DNA of 64,000 bases from Anisakis pegreffii (Eukaryota > Nematoda > Chromadorea > Rhabditida > Anisakidae), in contig JAPYMA010001112.1 in assembly GCA_035041965.1 (NCBI GenBank), forward strand, positions 62,001 to 126,000. Reading direction: 5' to 3'. The notes under the pieces are model-generated. The model worked only from the letters and a program-made list of their open reading frames with translations. It was not told where the DNA came from and searched no databases. Shown here in pieces: positions 1 through 11,350 of the stretch. Made by a program: the position numbers and the translations under genes. Positions within the stretch are counted from its first letter, which is position 1. Each line of letters opens with the position of its first letter.

Positions 1-501
1 ACAAAAACTCTGAAATATGGTAGAAGTAAAAGACTTCAATATTTCCACACACACATCCGCTGAATCTACTAAGTGATTATGCACTAGCGAACAGAAAAGA
101 AATACATATGGAAAAGAAATCATCCCACAGTGAAATGAGTTTCATTAATCCGCATTTTCAACGTCGGCGGCCAACTTTTTTTTCCATCAGCAATCCTCAA
201 TAATCTGTCGCACAACGGTAAAGGCCTAGCAAAATTGGCTAATTTTGCGCTTTTAATTATCCCATATAACTCTGTTTCTGCGCTCATCCGTTTTCATTTT
301 TCATGAATTCATGGCAAATTTCTGCTTGCTGATATTGAAATGAAGGCAATACATGCAAATATTGCTTCAATGAAATATTGCAATCTTGACACTAATAGAT
401 TACAAACGATATGATGGATTGTTGATCGAGTCGTTGAGTCGAAACATTCCCTGCGTCAAATAATCACATCTAACAATCATATCAAACAATTCAATACTTA
501 C
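1..501. other. Intron of the kinase gene, no exon seen
   Basis: This is the sequence downstream (minus-strand sense) of the last visible kinase exon. I looked for the next exon, which should carry a His/Cys-spaced C1 domain, and found no acceptor-bounded frame with that pattern. It is most likely intron, with the rest of the gene off the left edge. Confidence 0.5.
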
Positions 502-1504
502 TGGTCTGCTGAATGTGGCGTGCTTGAGCCAGAATGCGTCCGGCTGGTTTTAAATTGATCCATATATGTGTGATTGTATCCGATTTGCATTTCGAAACAA
601 TATCCTAAAAGGTTGTCTCATTGTCAGTGCAAAATCTTGCACGGTAACCTCCTACAATTGATTCATTCAATTTCTTGATTGGATTAAACAGAACTATGCA
701 TGATTTCCGAGCAAATATGATAGTAGAGGTGATTTTGAATGCGATGGGTTAAGAGTTGATTTTGTGAAATGTCGCGATGGAATTTGAGAATGCAAGCAGT
801 CAACATTCTGACTGCGAAGATGTGATCAGTCGCATCTGCGTACCTGCTGACGCATAGTAGCATCTGCAATCGGTGTGTTGCCATTCATAAGTATCACCTG
901 CAGAACCCGACCTGGCAAAACGTCTGTATCCCAACATTTATCCCATTCTGGATGAGATGTCTTCCTCTTTTGGACAAGTCGTTTCTCACCTACAACATTA
1001 TTCTCAATCATCATTATTTGAAATCATTTCAGATCGTGGAAAATTTTCGGAAGAAAAATCATTAGCGCTAAACAAGGGAGATATTTGAACTGGGCACTCT
1101 AAAATGAGATCAATCATGTTTCGTGATGCAGATTTCGGATTCCGCTAGCCAACTCAACCGCATCGGATTCAAGGTATATTGGAAGCATACTGGTCGGATG
1201 AAAGACTCAATGAGCGATGAAAGGCTCAATAGATTTCTTGAAAGTAAACGAGTAAAGTACCATTGATTTCGACCCGTTCCTTTACATTCACGGCACACTT
1301 TAGTTCAGTGGTGGTGATCGGTTGCAGGTCAGGAGGTAGCTCGGATCGTAGCAACTTAATTCGGCACGTTCCATCCGGTTCAAATGTTTCGGTCATGATG
1401 CCGTTTACTCGTGGCTCTCCGTTCTCTTGATAATCGTCGTCGTCTTCTTCGTCAAAATCCAATATCGTCTCCGGAAAGTCCTCCAACGGTTGAATTTCGA
1501 CGGC
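502..1504 (-). CDS. tpa-1: Novel-type protein kinase C (delta/theta, TPA-1-like), partial: C2 domain exons
   Basis: Three minus-strand exons join in phase: 1504-1261 (phase 0 in, 1 out), 989-844 (phase 1 in, 0 out) and 604-502 (phase 0 in, 1 out), each with AG acceptor and GT donor. The joined frame gives an acidic stretch (DFDEEDDDDYQEN), then a C2-like domain. Landmarks are CAVNVKER, LVQKRKTSHPEWDKCWD and GRVLQVILMN, followed by DIVSKC and WINLKPAGRIL. This spacing matches the N-terminal C2 domain of delta/theta novel PKCs, in which a conserved CAVK-KE segment, a P-W-D motif and EGR-hQIhhM strands precede a WhDLKPxGK segment leading to the C1 domains. C1 and kinase exons are not in the window, and neither is a certain first exon. 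The family function is diacylglycerol/phorbol-ester-responsive Ser/Thr phosphorylation. The class is well supported; the exact ortholog is inferred. Confidence 0.8.
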
Positions 1505-3344
1505 CTAGAAGAAACTTTTTTTGGACGTTTTCATCGATTTTCGATTGAGATTCGTTCGCATTTAGCATAGAAAATGGAAGGAGGACAGCATTCAGAGTAG
1601 CATTTAATGAACAATATCTGAGTGAGCACAACAAAACAAATTTACGATTACATTTTCCGAATTTGCGGACAGAAAATCGCCGACTACAAAAGACGGGTCA
1701 TGTGAACAAATGGAAAATCTGAAAGTTATCAATGACTCATACCAATCATTCAATGCATGAACGTGAAATTTTTTTAAAAATGAAGAATGTTTTTGGTGCA
1801 TTCGCAAATGAAAAATAAACTCCAAACAGAGATAGAGAGAGAGAGTTAATGGTAGTTGAAATTTTATTGAATTCAAACAATCGCCCACGATGATCTCGTC
1901 GAATACTAATTGCTCATAAAGGTTGTTTTTAGTGTTGTCCTATGCTTCACTCAACAGCATCGATTCAATTCGTTATTTTCGGAATCATTTCATTAAAGCA
2001 CTTGCGTTCCATCACAAAACATTCACTGTCAAAACTAATGCATGGCTGCGTATGTTATTGAACGTAATGACGACCGATCGTTGGATCTTTCGAATGAAAA
2101 CAAATTTGATTGTATGAAGACAAGAATCATCAACAGGATGTTTTGATTCAATGAGATGATGAATCAGTCTTTGTGGAAGTTATGCACTCATCATAAACTA
2201 TTAAAAAACAATTCGAAACATTCATTGCATGAAAATCTATTGCACCTAACGTGAACATGTTTAGTGGTGGATTATAGACATTTGCGTGAGTTATAGACTC
2301 AGTTCTTAACGGATGGTAGTAAATTGGGAAATACCTGGTAACATGAAATGTTGACAATGGTACATGAAGATTGAATTAAGCATGGTGCAATCAATAACAA
2401 GCTGTGATATCTATTATTTTAAATCGTCATTCTTCACTCAGTTCAATGTACCCTTTGAAATAAAGATTCGCTCATTTAATAGCCAAAAAATATGGAAGTG
2501 TCCTTGAAATAATTGCACAGTGTGTCTACTGTTAGTCTCGTTCCGCTCATAGAGCAGTATAGGGAGCCATTACACTATCGCTCGGGCTGTCATTTCGAAA
2601 TTAATGCAGCAATTGAGGATGAATGAAATGAGTGGAAACTAGTCGTAAAATTGAGCAAACAAATTGAAATTTGCGATGATGACTTTCAATTTCCTCATTG
2701 GGTTCATTTTATTGAAGGAATTAAAGAATTCTGCAAGCGATCATCGTTGAAAAAACGCAGTGCAATTATCTGTGAAGCTCCCGGTAATACCCAACGGAAT
2801 GAATGGAGAGTCTGTGTGATGATGAGCCGGAAACGATACGATTGAATGAATGAGAACGTATGATATTAAATGAATAATTCGTTTACTTATATTAATTCAA
2901 CGATAAGTTATGGTAACGAAGATGGAATGATATTGAGTTGTTTAAGGAAAGAAGTTTTGCAATTCATTGCGTTTCATCACGTAAAATAGCACCGTCCCTG
3001 AGGAAAAAACGCCTCAGTTTGCATGCTTTTTTCTGAAACTGCTCGGATAAGTGAGAAGAGAACACTCTTCGTCCCTTAAACGGCATGCAGATGACACTTA
3101 ACTGCAAGGCTCGAACGAAAGCGCGTGATAAAAATCTATTGGAAGTATTGAATTCGGGTACAGAAGAAACTGACGCAGTCTGCGAGAACAACAAACATAT
3201 CATGAATGAGTAGCATTGAAATATTCCACTTGTTAATGAAATGCTTGCATGAATACTTATTCTTTCAATTTTGCACAGTTCTGTATGATTCATTTAGTCA
3301 ACCGAGCAGCATCGCCTCACGAATCCATGTCTGCTGTTTCTCAG
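1505..3344. other. No convincing gene; short GA-rich tract
   Basis: This is probably the 5' part or an intron of the kinase gene. A short GA-repeat tract lies near 1,828-1,846. Frames of 60-109 codons occur on both strands, but none has recognisable domains or splice partners. A minus frame at 2,964-3,293 has fair codon use but no in-phase neighbours. Confidence 0.4.
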
Positions 3345-3490
3345 TGGGCAACTGTGAAAACGCATTCGAATTACCGGCGGAGTCAAAACCTCAGCGAATG
3401 AAAAAGAAGCGAGTATGTTCACTGCGTGCCATGGATCAAGCTTCCAATGGATCAATTGCTGTACATACCTCGTCTGAAGGACTCTGTTGA
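3345..3490 (+). CDS. Candidate terminal exon, unknown protein
   Basis: A plus-strand open frame begins right after a good 3' splice site (GTTTCTCAG at 3336-3344, phase 1 in) and ends at TGA 3488-3490. It encodes about 48 hydrophilic residues including ELPAESKPQRMKKKR and a Ser-rich tail (ASNGSIAVHTSSEG). Base composition is clearly more GC-rich than its surroundings. No upstream exon was identified, and I do not recognise the protein. It could be an alternative C-terminal exon, or chance. Confidence 0.28.
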
Positions 3491-4046
3491 CGACTATGAT
3501 GTTGATGTGAGTGATGATGTTCAGTAAATAACTCAATAACGAATGGCATCATTATTGAACAGTTGATTGCTCAATGAGATCATCAATTTAACCTTTCGAG
3601 AAAATTGAAATTTCACACTCGTTGAAGAAAAGCCAAAGTGAGCAGTCATCTACTTAATGAATAATGAACATCTTCTTAGTAAACATCTTCTTAGAGCAGG
3701 AGCAGGAATAGTGGGAATATGACAAAGATTTTGCAGCAATCGTTGAAGGATTATGCGAAAATGGTTTGATGTAAATAGAAGATAGTGAAGGCAGGAGAGA
3801 TGTTCTTTTAGCAGTTCATACTGAATCTGTTTTATTTCACTTCTTCCGAAGCGCACTGTGAATTTATCAGTTCACTTATGACAATAATAATACAATGATG
3901 GTGATGATGATGAAAAACTGTTCGAAAAAATCGTGAGATGTAGAATAATTAAGGGTTGGATCAAAACGACTTGCTGACTGTGAATTTGTGGTATGACTTG
4001 CATTCACATTCTGCGCCATTCACTCACTTTCAACACAAGGACCCAC

Positions 4047-4293
4047 CCGATTCAATGAGGGTATCCAAGGAAAGAGGAGACTTTAAATGAAGGACTGAAT
4101 GAAGTGAAGAGACTGATGATAAGCTGACAACGACAGATGCTCTTGAAGCTGTTTTCGACGAGGACAAATCTTCCTTTTTCCATCCATCCATCTGCATTAG
4201 CACTCCTCTTCCTCGTCCAGTGATATGTCCATTTTCAAGAGACCGCAGAGTGAATCGTTCAGCGTGAACTTTCTCATGCTTTACGACGACCAT
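4047..4293 (-). CDS. Candidate first exon, unknown protein
   Basis: This minus-strand frame starts at ATG 4293 and stays open for 82 codons to a GTGGGT donor (exon end 4047, phase 1). The predicted peptide starts MVVVKHEKVHAERF, is basic, and then becomes Ser-rich (SSSKTASRASVVVSLSSVSS). It lies upstream of, and on the same strand as, the kinase exons, so it could be an alternative 5' exon of that gene. Phases do not join it directly to the 1504 exon, so another exon would be needed. No domain was recognised. Confidence 0.32.
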
Positions 4294-6576
4294 TATTTCA
4301 ATTCATTGATAATCGGTAGTCCATTCAATGGCGCATAGACACACAGAATCGTTTCAAAATGTTGGCATGAAATGACAAACGAATTGCGAAGTTTCATCAA
4401 AAGTTGCTCGAGTAATCTTTCGTCAAAATCATTTTTGTTCTCATTTGCATCATCAAATGACATATGAATAGGAACAATGGCATCAGCGCGTTCAATATTG
4501 CATTCAAACAGAGCTATGCATGATTCCCGGATGAATCTTCAGTAGCTTACTACTCAACAAAACAGAAATTTTACTTTGATCAGTTGAAGCAGCCCGATTG
4601 GAATAGACACACAAATGGATAATGTTCGGATGAATGTCGAGAAGTGTCCTATAATACGTGATGAGGGCTATGGAAGAGCTCTGACGTAGCAATGCGCCGT
4701 CAATTCCTTGGAGGCGTTCGTTCAGCTGCGCCGTAACAATATTGCGAAAAGCACATGATTACTGGGATGGCAGCAGTTTCGGATGGCTGATGAATAGCAA
4801 AAAAATTACTCCTTTATGCGTGCAATTTGCTTCGAAGTCCATTTTTCCTATCCGTTGAAATTGAAAGTTTGAAATTCGTATGAATCGAATAATCATAGGA
4901 TGAAAATAAACTCATCCTGCTCATTCATTCATTATACCATTCGTTGAACATACCGTCCGTAGTTTCTTTCGCTTCTCAAATATTCCTTCATATGACGACA
5001 GTTTTCTACTTTTCCTTGGATTTTTGTTTCGGTGTTTAGATTTGTGGATGCAGGTTTCATCATTATCATCATCATTATTGTCATCAACAGCACGAGGATC
5101 ACCACCGATGTGATGTTATTGAGCAAACACTGATTCGTTGATAATCGAATGCTTTATGGCAAAGAATCATTGGAGTTGCACTGGAGGAAAAGTCGCAGTT
5201 AATTCCAGCAGCTATTCATCTTCAACAATGCTTAAGTGAAGTTAACGAAGATCTAACTGATAGATCAATTGAATGGAAGCAAGAAACGAACATTCAGGAA
5301 GAACACTAATCTGATGAGAGTGAGATGGATGAACGAAAGCAATTGATGGAACGAAGTGGAAAGTCAAAGTAAATCCCTTTTCTAAATTGAATTGAACTTC
5401 GTTGGTTCATCCGCTTAATTGCTTCGATCGCATGGGATTGGTTACAGCAATTATAGAAACAACCACCAACCAGTTTCAATCATAGTACAAATGAAAATAT
5501 TTTCAGTCACTTGAAAAGGTTCGTGCCTCCATTGAGGTGTTTATTATTGGCAGTCGAGTGCAATCGTTCCAAGCAGTGAAATTTTGCGGTGAAATATTGA
5601 AAAATAAAAAAGTTCAGTTCTAAAATGATTTGCAATCGTATTCGTATCTGTTTGTCCGGAACTTTGTGTCAAGCACCCGTTGGTTTTCTTTTCATTTCTC
5701 TCGGGAAACTGATCTAATTGGTTCGTGAAGCCAACCAACTCACAACTATGATAAAACATTGCTGAACTTTTATCATGTCAGCAAAAGTACACGAAATTGA
5801 ATTCAGTTATTCAATTTGCTATAGTTTGAATGTATCGTATCGTCTTAACGGGAGCATTCGTTGAAATGAACGGAACTGCAAATCTAGTAAGGCTCATCAT
5901 CGCGGGCAATGTTTGTTTCATGCAATTTCAAAACGAGCAATCCGAAAACACTGAACCCATCCACCAATGAACTCCCAAATGATTCATTCTCCTAAGTGAA
6001 TTTAGTCACAGAAACAAAATGCATTTTCAACTTTTTACTTTTTTCTTCTGCGCAAAATTCTCGAAAGCACGACTTGAATTACTGGCATTGCTGATGGAAG
6101 ATGAACGAATAATCTGCTTATGGTGCTTCGTAAAATAATTGTTTATGAGTGAAGTCAATTCGAATTTCGCCTTCACTGTCCGGATCGGAGCTAGCTCCTA
6201 TATGATGATTGCGGTAGCTCGTTTATTCCGAGAAAGTCTTTTGCATCAGATAAACGAAGAGAACCTCATTGAAATGCTGAACTTTCTTCCAGTTTATGTG
6301 ATATGTGACACCTGAAATATCCTTTACATGAACTAGTGATTCCAAAATCCCAATCATTTTTGAATGCCACTAAGAAAAGCAATCATAAGCTGACGAAAAA
6401 GCAACGGTGGTGACAGAGGATGAAGCAAGAGTCGTGACATTTGTGTTCATTGCTTCCTGAAACACGAATGCCGAGGTGACGCTACTACGTGATGATTTAT
6501 AGATTCATTACCGCTGAATGGTGAGCAAACAACATTGCTGGACACGAATAAATTGGGAAATATATAATTGGGAAAT
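4294..6576. other. No convincing gene
   Basis: AT-rich sequence with frequent GAATGA/TGAATG words. A minus frame near 4,975-5,110 reads as an Asp/Asn-rich run followed by a basic segment and ends at a GTATGT donor, but it has no usable start or acceptor upstream. A triplet-like ATC/ATT tract at about 5,056-5,085 explains the Asp run. Nothing else can be supported. Confidence 0.4.
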
Positions 6577-6615
6577 AGTAATATATCATCTTGATACTCA
6601 AGATGATATATTACT
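6577..6615. repeat. Perfect inverted repeat, 18-bp arms, 3-bp loop
   Basis: Positions 6577-6594 are exactly complementary to 6598-6615, with TAC between them. This AT-rich arm pair would form a strong hairpin or cruciform. It lies about 105 bp upstream of a TATA-like element (6719). It is seen directly in the sequence; its function is unknown. Confidence 0.95.
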
Positions 6616-6718
6616 GAATGCAAGAAGATATATTAAAAAACGATGCAGTTTATCAGATCGTGAAATCTCGGGAGACTTCAGAGCATAACTCTCGAGACTG
6701 AGATCGAATACGGGATCT

Positions 6719-6728
6719 GGTATAAATA
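6719..6728 (+). promoter_or_regulatory. TATA-box-like element GGTATAAATA
   Basis: This is a TATA consensus in a locally GC-richer stretch, about 100 bp upstream of the ATG of a candidate frame at 6827. It is supported only by sequence resemblance and position. Confidence 0.3.
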
Positions 6729-6826
6729 CTGAGACTACCGCACTGATTGCATCAGCGGAGCAATAATTGCTAAAAGATATTGAAAGAATGAAATAGAGCT
6801 TGACTGAACTGGAATCATCGGATTAC

Positions 6827-7180
6827 ATGAGGCGTATTCATACCATTCCACACATATTTGGAATGAATGAGACCTCAAGAACATTGTTTACGTGCATGAA
6901 ATTGAAGTTTTGTGCTCCCTTCAAGAAAACCATCCTTTATTCACTGGGATTCGGTCCGGCACGAGAAAAGTTATGCAATGTTCACTCAAGAAACACTTGT
7001 AAATGCGTTTCTTTCCCCAGTCGTGCCCGTTTCAAATACACACTAATCATGCTCGTTGCATTCAATCTTCATTGCTGTTTGAGTGCCTCTTACGAGCACA
7101 AACATCAATCATCATTCTCTATGATAACAAATGCTAACAAAACAAAGCCATCCACTGATCAATATATTATTTCTCAATGA
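6827..7180 (+). CDS. Candidate small gene, 117 codons, unknown
   Basis: This plus-strand frame runs from ATG 6827 (inside a frame that is open from 6800) to TGA 7178-7180. Codon use is less AT-driven than the surroundings. The product has scattered Cys residues and one hydrophobic segment near residues 75-88 (YTLIMLVAFNLHCC), which could be a membrane span. A TATA-like element lies about 100 bp upstream. There are no splice partners and no recognised family; a chance ORF of this length in 64 kb is possible. Confidence 0.28.
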   Translation: MRRIHTIPHIFGMNETSRTLFTCMKLKFCAPFKKTILYSLGFGPAREKLCNVHSRNTCKCVSFPSRARFKYTLIMLVAFNLHCCLSASYEHKHQSSFSMITNANKTKPSTDQYIISQ

Positions 7181-9925
7181 TCCAAACAAGCGGTAACACA
7201 GCAGCTTGTAAATGATCTGATCAACAACAACTGTGTATAGATGATGTTGTATGCTGAGAACGGATAACAACAATGTGAATAAAGGTGTGGATTAGAAAGC
7301 AGATCGGATTTTGTTTGCCGTCGTTTCGGGGGATCAACGACCGGTTATAACAACAGATCCGCGCGGTCAAACCGTTATGATGATTGCCTGTCGCAGGTTG
7401 ATCGATGAAACGCTGAGCAAATGGCAATTGTGATCGAGAGCAAGACTTTATGAATTTGTTAGCGTAACATCGAACAGCTGTGCAGCCGAACATCTTTCAG
7501 TTAGAGCCGACTTATGTACGTAGGTAATTGTGAACATTTTAATTGCTCTAATTAAACAGGATCGGTTGATGATCGATTGAAACTTACGTACTTCCATCGC
7601 AGTCGTTGCGTCAGTCATAGTGAAGTGACTTCCAAGTGTCCGACAGTTAAACGATCAAAGACGTTGTGACGTTCAAATAAGACTGATGATAGCAAAAGTA
7701 CCAAACGATGGGTGAACGAACGCAAAATGAAGGAAAACAACCCCAATTGAGAGAGATACTTTTAGGTTTTTCATCCCCATTTCTCAACTGCTGAAGTTGA
7801 TTTTAGATTTTTCCCACTGTCGTGAAAACTTTCAACTCAATCCATTCTCGAAAGCATTTTAACTCGTTATGAAGTAGCAAAAAAAACTGCGAAGGATGTC
7901 AACTAATGGATAAAATCCATTAAAGTATTGCTGTAAGCAGCAGTGCTTGATTGTTCAGAAATGTCGTCTTTGCACATGATTTGGCAATAGTTGAATATGC
8001 ACGATTCAAGGAATTCATTTTGTGTCGCATTTTTTGCACATCAACTTCTGATATTCTTCTACGTGAAACACTCACAATGAGCATCTGACACAGCACGGAA
8101 CGGTCAATTCGTATGGGTTCATGAGGGCAGTTTTACATACAGCGCATTGAGACAAGCCAAGAAAGGTGATTCTTTGGTCGAACGGTTCTTCAATTCCAAT
8201 GGTGTTATCCATTCTCCACAGACATTATCGAACAAGAGCATTTAATAGGCAAGCATTCGACAAGTGTGACATTCGATAGCACTAAGGAGCAAAAACCAAT
8301 TATCTCGATTCCACATGGAATGCATAACGCTTGAAGCAAGAATCACGAAAAGAAAATATACTCACTTTTGCGAGAAGATATACACACAGCAATTAAGAAC
8401 GAAACTGCTAAATTGTTTCTTTGGATTGCCACATCAAATTGATTCCGGAATTCAATGATTCTACAGCACGAAGCCTTCAAAGAGGTTGTCAGAAGTGTGC
8501 GTTTCCTGGAACAGGAAAACAGCAATCAACTTCCATCAGCACGGAACTTAGTCAAACGAATTTCATTCGTTTTTGCTTACTCATTACTAATGAGTGGATG
8601 GAAATCCATTAAAAGCGCGTGATGAGATTTCGTTCAAACAATATGACGACAAAACAATGCAATGATTCCGAGGAGTAAGCATCTGAAAACGCGATCTCCG
8701 GTGCTTGTTTATGATAAGCGAATTTTAGTACGTGATAACGATCTGATTGAGATGCAAGAATGAAAGTGCTTAATGATTCAATGAATTGGAGAAAATGAAA
8801 GAATTTTGCTTATGGTGAAAACATTAACAAATGACGTTAATGATTGGAATTGAAATGGAAATAGCACCGGTGAGATGAAAATTCAATTTGTTCTTTAGAT
8901 ATATCTCATTTCACTGAAAAGATGCTGTCATAAATTGAATTCGTTCGTTATGTAAACAACTTTAAAATACCTCATCGAATCATCGATAGCCACGAAAGGA
9001 TGCCATCTCAATTGAGAAAATGAACGAAAATGGGTTACTTCAGTCACTAACAACGACAGTGTGAATATAATATGACGAAACTCGTAACGTCCAGGTAGGG
9101 GTGGAGAAAGAAAACTGATCGAAACGAGAAAAGAATTGCTGAGAAATGTCAACAAAAGTCGAACATAAATTGCCGTTATGAATCGTGAGCATAACGACGC
9201 GATGAATGCGAGCTGAGGAAAAGTGACGAAGGCAAGTAACTTACAGATAAACTAATGTGAATCAATGAAATGCAGTTAGAATCGGGAAACGAATCAATGA
9301 AATAGAAATTTCTGTAAAATTTTGTTCCGAAACAAGTGAAAATTTGCGACTTTGATTGAAAAATTTCGTAAAAATCATGGCAGAATTTCCACTCAAACAT
9401 ACTCAATAGTATACGGAGCGAAAGAAAAATTTCGCGATTGCCCGCATTTATGATATTCGACATTATGAACGGATAAGAATAAGTGTGGCTAATATTATCT
9501 ACAAAGCAATCAAAACGATCGATGAATCACTGAATAAACAAAGATTAATTAGGTGAATTGAGTGGTGTGTTGTTCGAGAAAAAAGAATTCGTTGAAGTGT
9601 TATGAAAAACAATGAATTGGCGTTGATAGCGTTTATTCCGACGCAAAATGTCGGATAAAAGTATTGCAAAAATGAAAGTAAGGCAATAATATTATTTTAG
9701 TAAGACCGAATCATCATAAGACTATCATATCATAATAATATTATCATGCGAAGATGCTCAAAAAGTTTCGCCCACATTCAACGGTTGAGATGAAAGCTTT
9801 AAAATTGATCACTTTACAAATGCCAATAGATCAAATGAATACATTAAAGCAACATGATGAAACACTGAAAGTGTCGAACGATAGAAGATAATTAATTTTC
9901 TCATTTCGTCCTCATAAAACTAAAT

Positions 9926-9979
9926 TTTTTAATGGTGGCATCATAAACACAATCATTATTCACAACAAAGATCAATTTT
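9926..9979 (+). repeat. Diverged direct repeat, copy 1
   Basis: This segment, with core AATGGTGGCATCATAAACAC followed by AATCATTATTCACAACAAA, is matched by a second copy about 325 bp downstream (10250-10300) at roughly 40 of 46 positions. The match appears to fade into the following sequence. It is probably a local segmental duplication or an old dispersed repeat. Confidence 0.55.
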
Positions 9980-10249
9980 TTGTGAATTTATGTGCACGCC
10001 TGAACTAAGCGTTATCTTATAGTTCGATAGAAAGTGCAGTGCCATTAGCAAGCCTGATGACGAATTGACTAATAGGAGAAACATTCTGTGATGTAAGTGG
10101 GTGCTTGCTTATTGAATTGCGCATTCCGTCCGATAAGAGCAAACACTTTATCAAGAATATTGAGGGCTAAAAATACAGACTCACATTTGCAACTGTTAAT
10201 ATTTCCATCTTGCTAACATAGCAGTTTGCTGCTGTCGAGTGTGAACATT

Positions 10250-10300
10250 ATTTAACGGTGGTATCACAAATACAATCAATATTCACAACAAAAAATTGAA
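10250..10300 (+). repeat. Diverged direct repeat, copy 2
   Basis: Partner of the copy at 9926-9979, in the same orientation, with core AACGGTGGTATCACAAATAC followed by AATCAATATTCACAACAAA. Confidence 0.55.
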
Positions 10301-11149
10301 ATGAATCAGAACAGATATTTATAAGCACATGACCACCACCCATGCTAAGCAAACAAACAAAATTCACAACTGCCCACAACCACCACTATGATTCATTAAG
10401 TTGTTGCATCGTTGCAAACTTTGTTTAGCTTGAAACCACATGAGTAGGTATGATGCGATGCATGGAATAAGGAGGTTTGAAGGAAGCTGCGATAAAGCGG
10501 GTAGATATTAGCAGTACTGAGTGAAAATTTCCATACAACTAAGGTCGAAAAGGTTACGAGAGCTAGTTTGAGATGGAAACGATAATAAGAGAATTGTTAA
10601 TGATAATGATGCTGTTCGGATGAGATGTTCTTAAGTCAATGAAGGAAGGGTCAAACAGTTTAATGCTGCGTTCAGATCATCAGATAGCAGCAGTCTGATG
10701 TATCACACTGAGATCCGTGATATGTTATGTGTATCTGTTATGGATTATATCATATCTTTTCGTATATCTGCTACGATCTGTAACTGTGCGAATTCGCTTG
10801 GTTATTCAACGTATAGGCCAACAGTGGAACGAGTTATGCGTTGTTGTTTTGCTGTTGGTATGCAATACGACTTGATATTCACGGTCACAATGAACCAATT
10901 AACTCTCGTCTCAGTACGTAATACGGATATTAATTGAAATACCTATCAAAGGCACAAAAAGTTCCACTTGAAATCAATTCTAATTGTAAGGATACGACAA
11001 ATTCCCGAATTAGTTTGCTGTATGGAAGGAAAATTTGTGTCTTCATCAGAAATTAACAGTGCCTGAAGTTGCAACTAGAAACGATCATCTGAATGTTTTC
11101 ATAACTTCACAATCGCATCAAATCACTAGCGAAGACCAAGCAAACATTT

Positions 11150-11350
11150 TCATGGAAGATAGTGCAATGATGGTTCCTGAATATTCGCGACTGATGAAAA
11201 TTTTGCGTTGACAGAATTTGTTTCAAATGTTATTCGAAGGGCCTTCGATAATTGCTCAGTTATCGCAACTGACTGGCTTGCAGCAGCCGGAAGGCAGTGG
11301 GAAAAATCAGCACGAACGTTCGACTTCTGATTGTTTATTGTCGCCAACAT
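11150..11350 (-). CDS. Candidate small ORF or exon, 66 codons
   Basis: This minus-strand frame runs from ATG 11350 to TGA 11150-11152. Its codon use is noticeably GC-rich at third positions (ADFSHCLPAAASQSVAITEQ segment). There is no signal peptide, no recognised domain and no in-phase splice neighbour. It could be an isolated exon or chance. Confidence 0.22.
   Translation of the reverse strand: MLATINNQKSNVRADFSHCLPAAASQSVAITEQLSKALRITFETNSVNAKFSSVANIQEPSLHYLP

Noticed and set aside
2964..3293. 109-codon minus ORF with possible internal splice sites
   Set aside because: No recognised motif, no consistent exon chain to the kinase gene.
684..4692. Shared ACTATGCATGAT-like words near 690 and 4,510
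   Set aside because: The similarity covers only about 25 bp, too short to call a dispersed repeat without a genome search.
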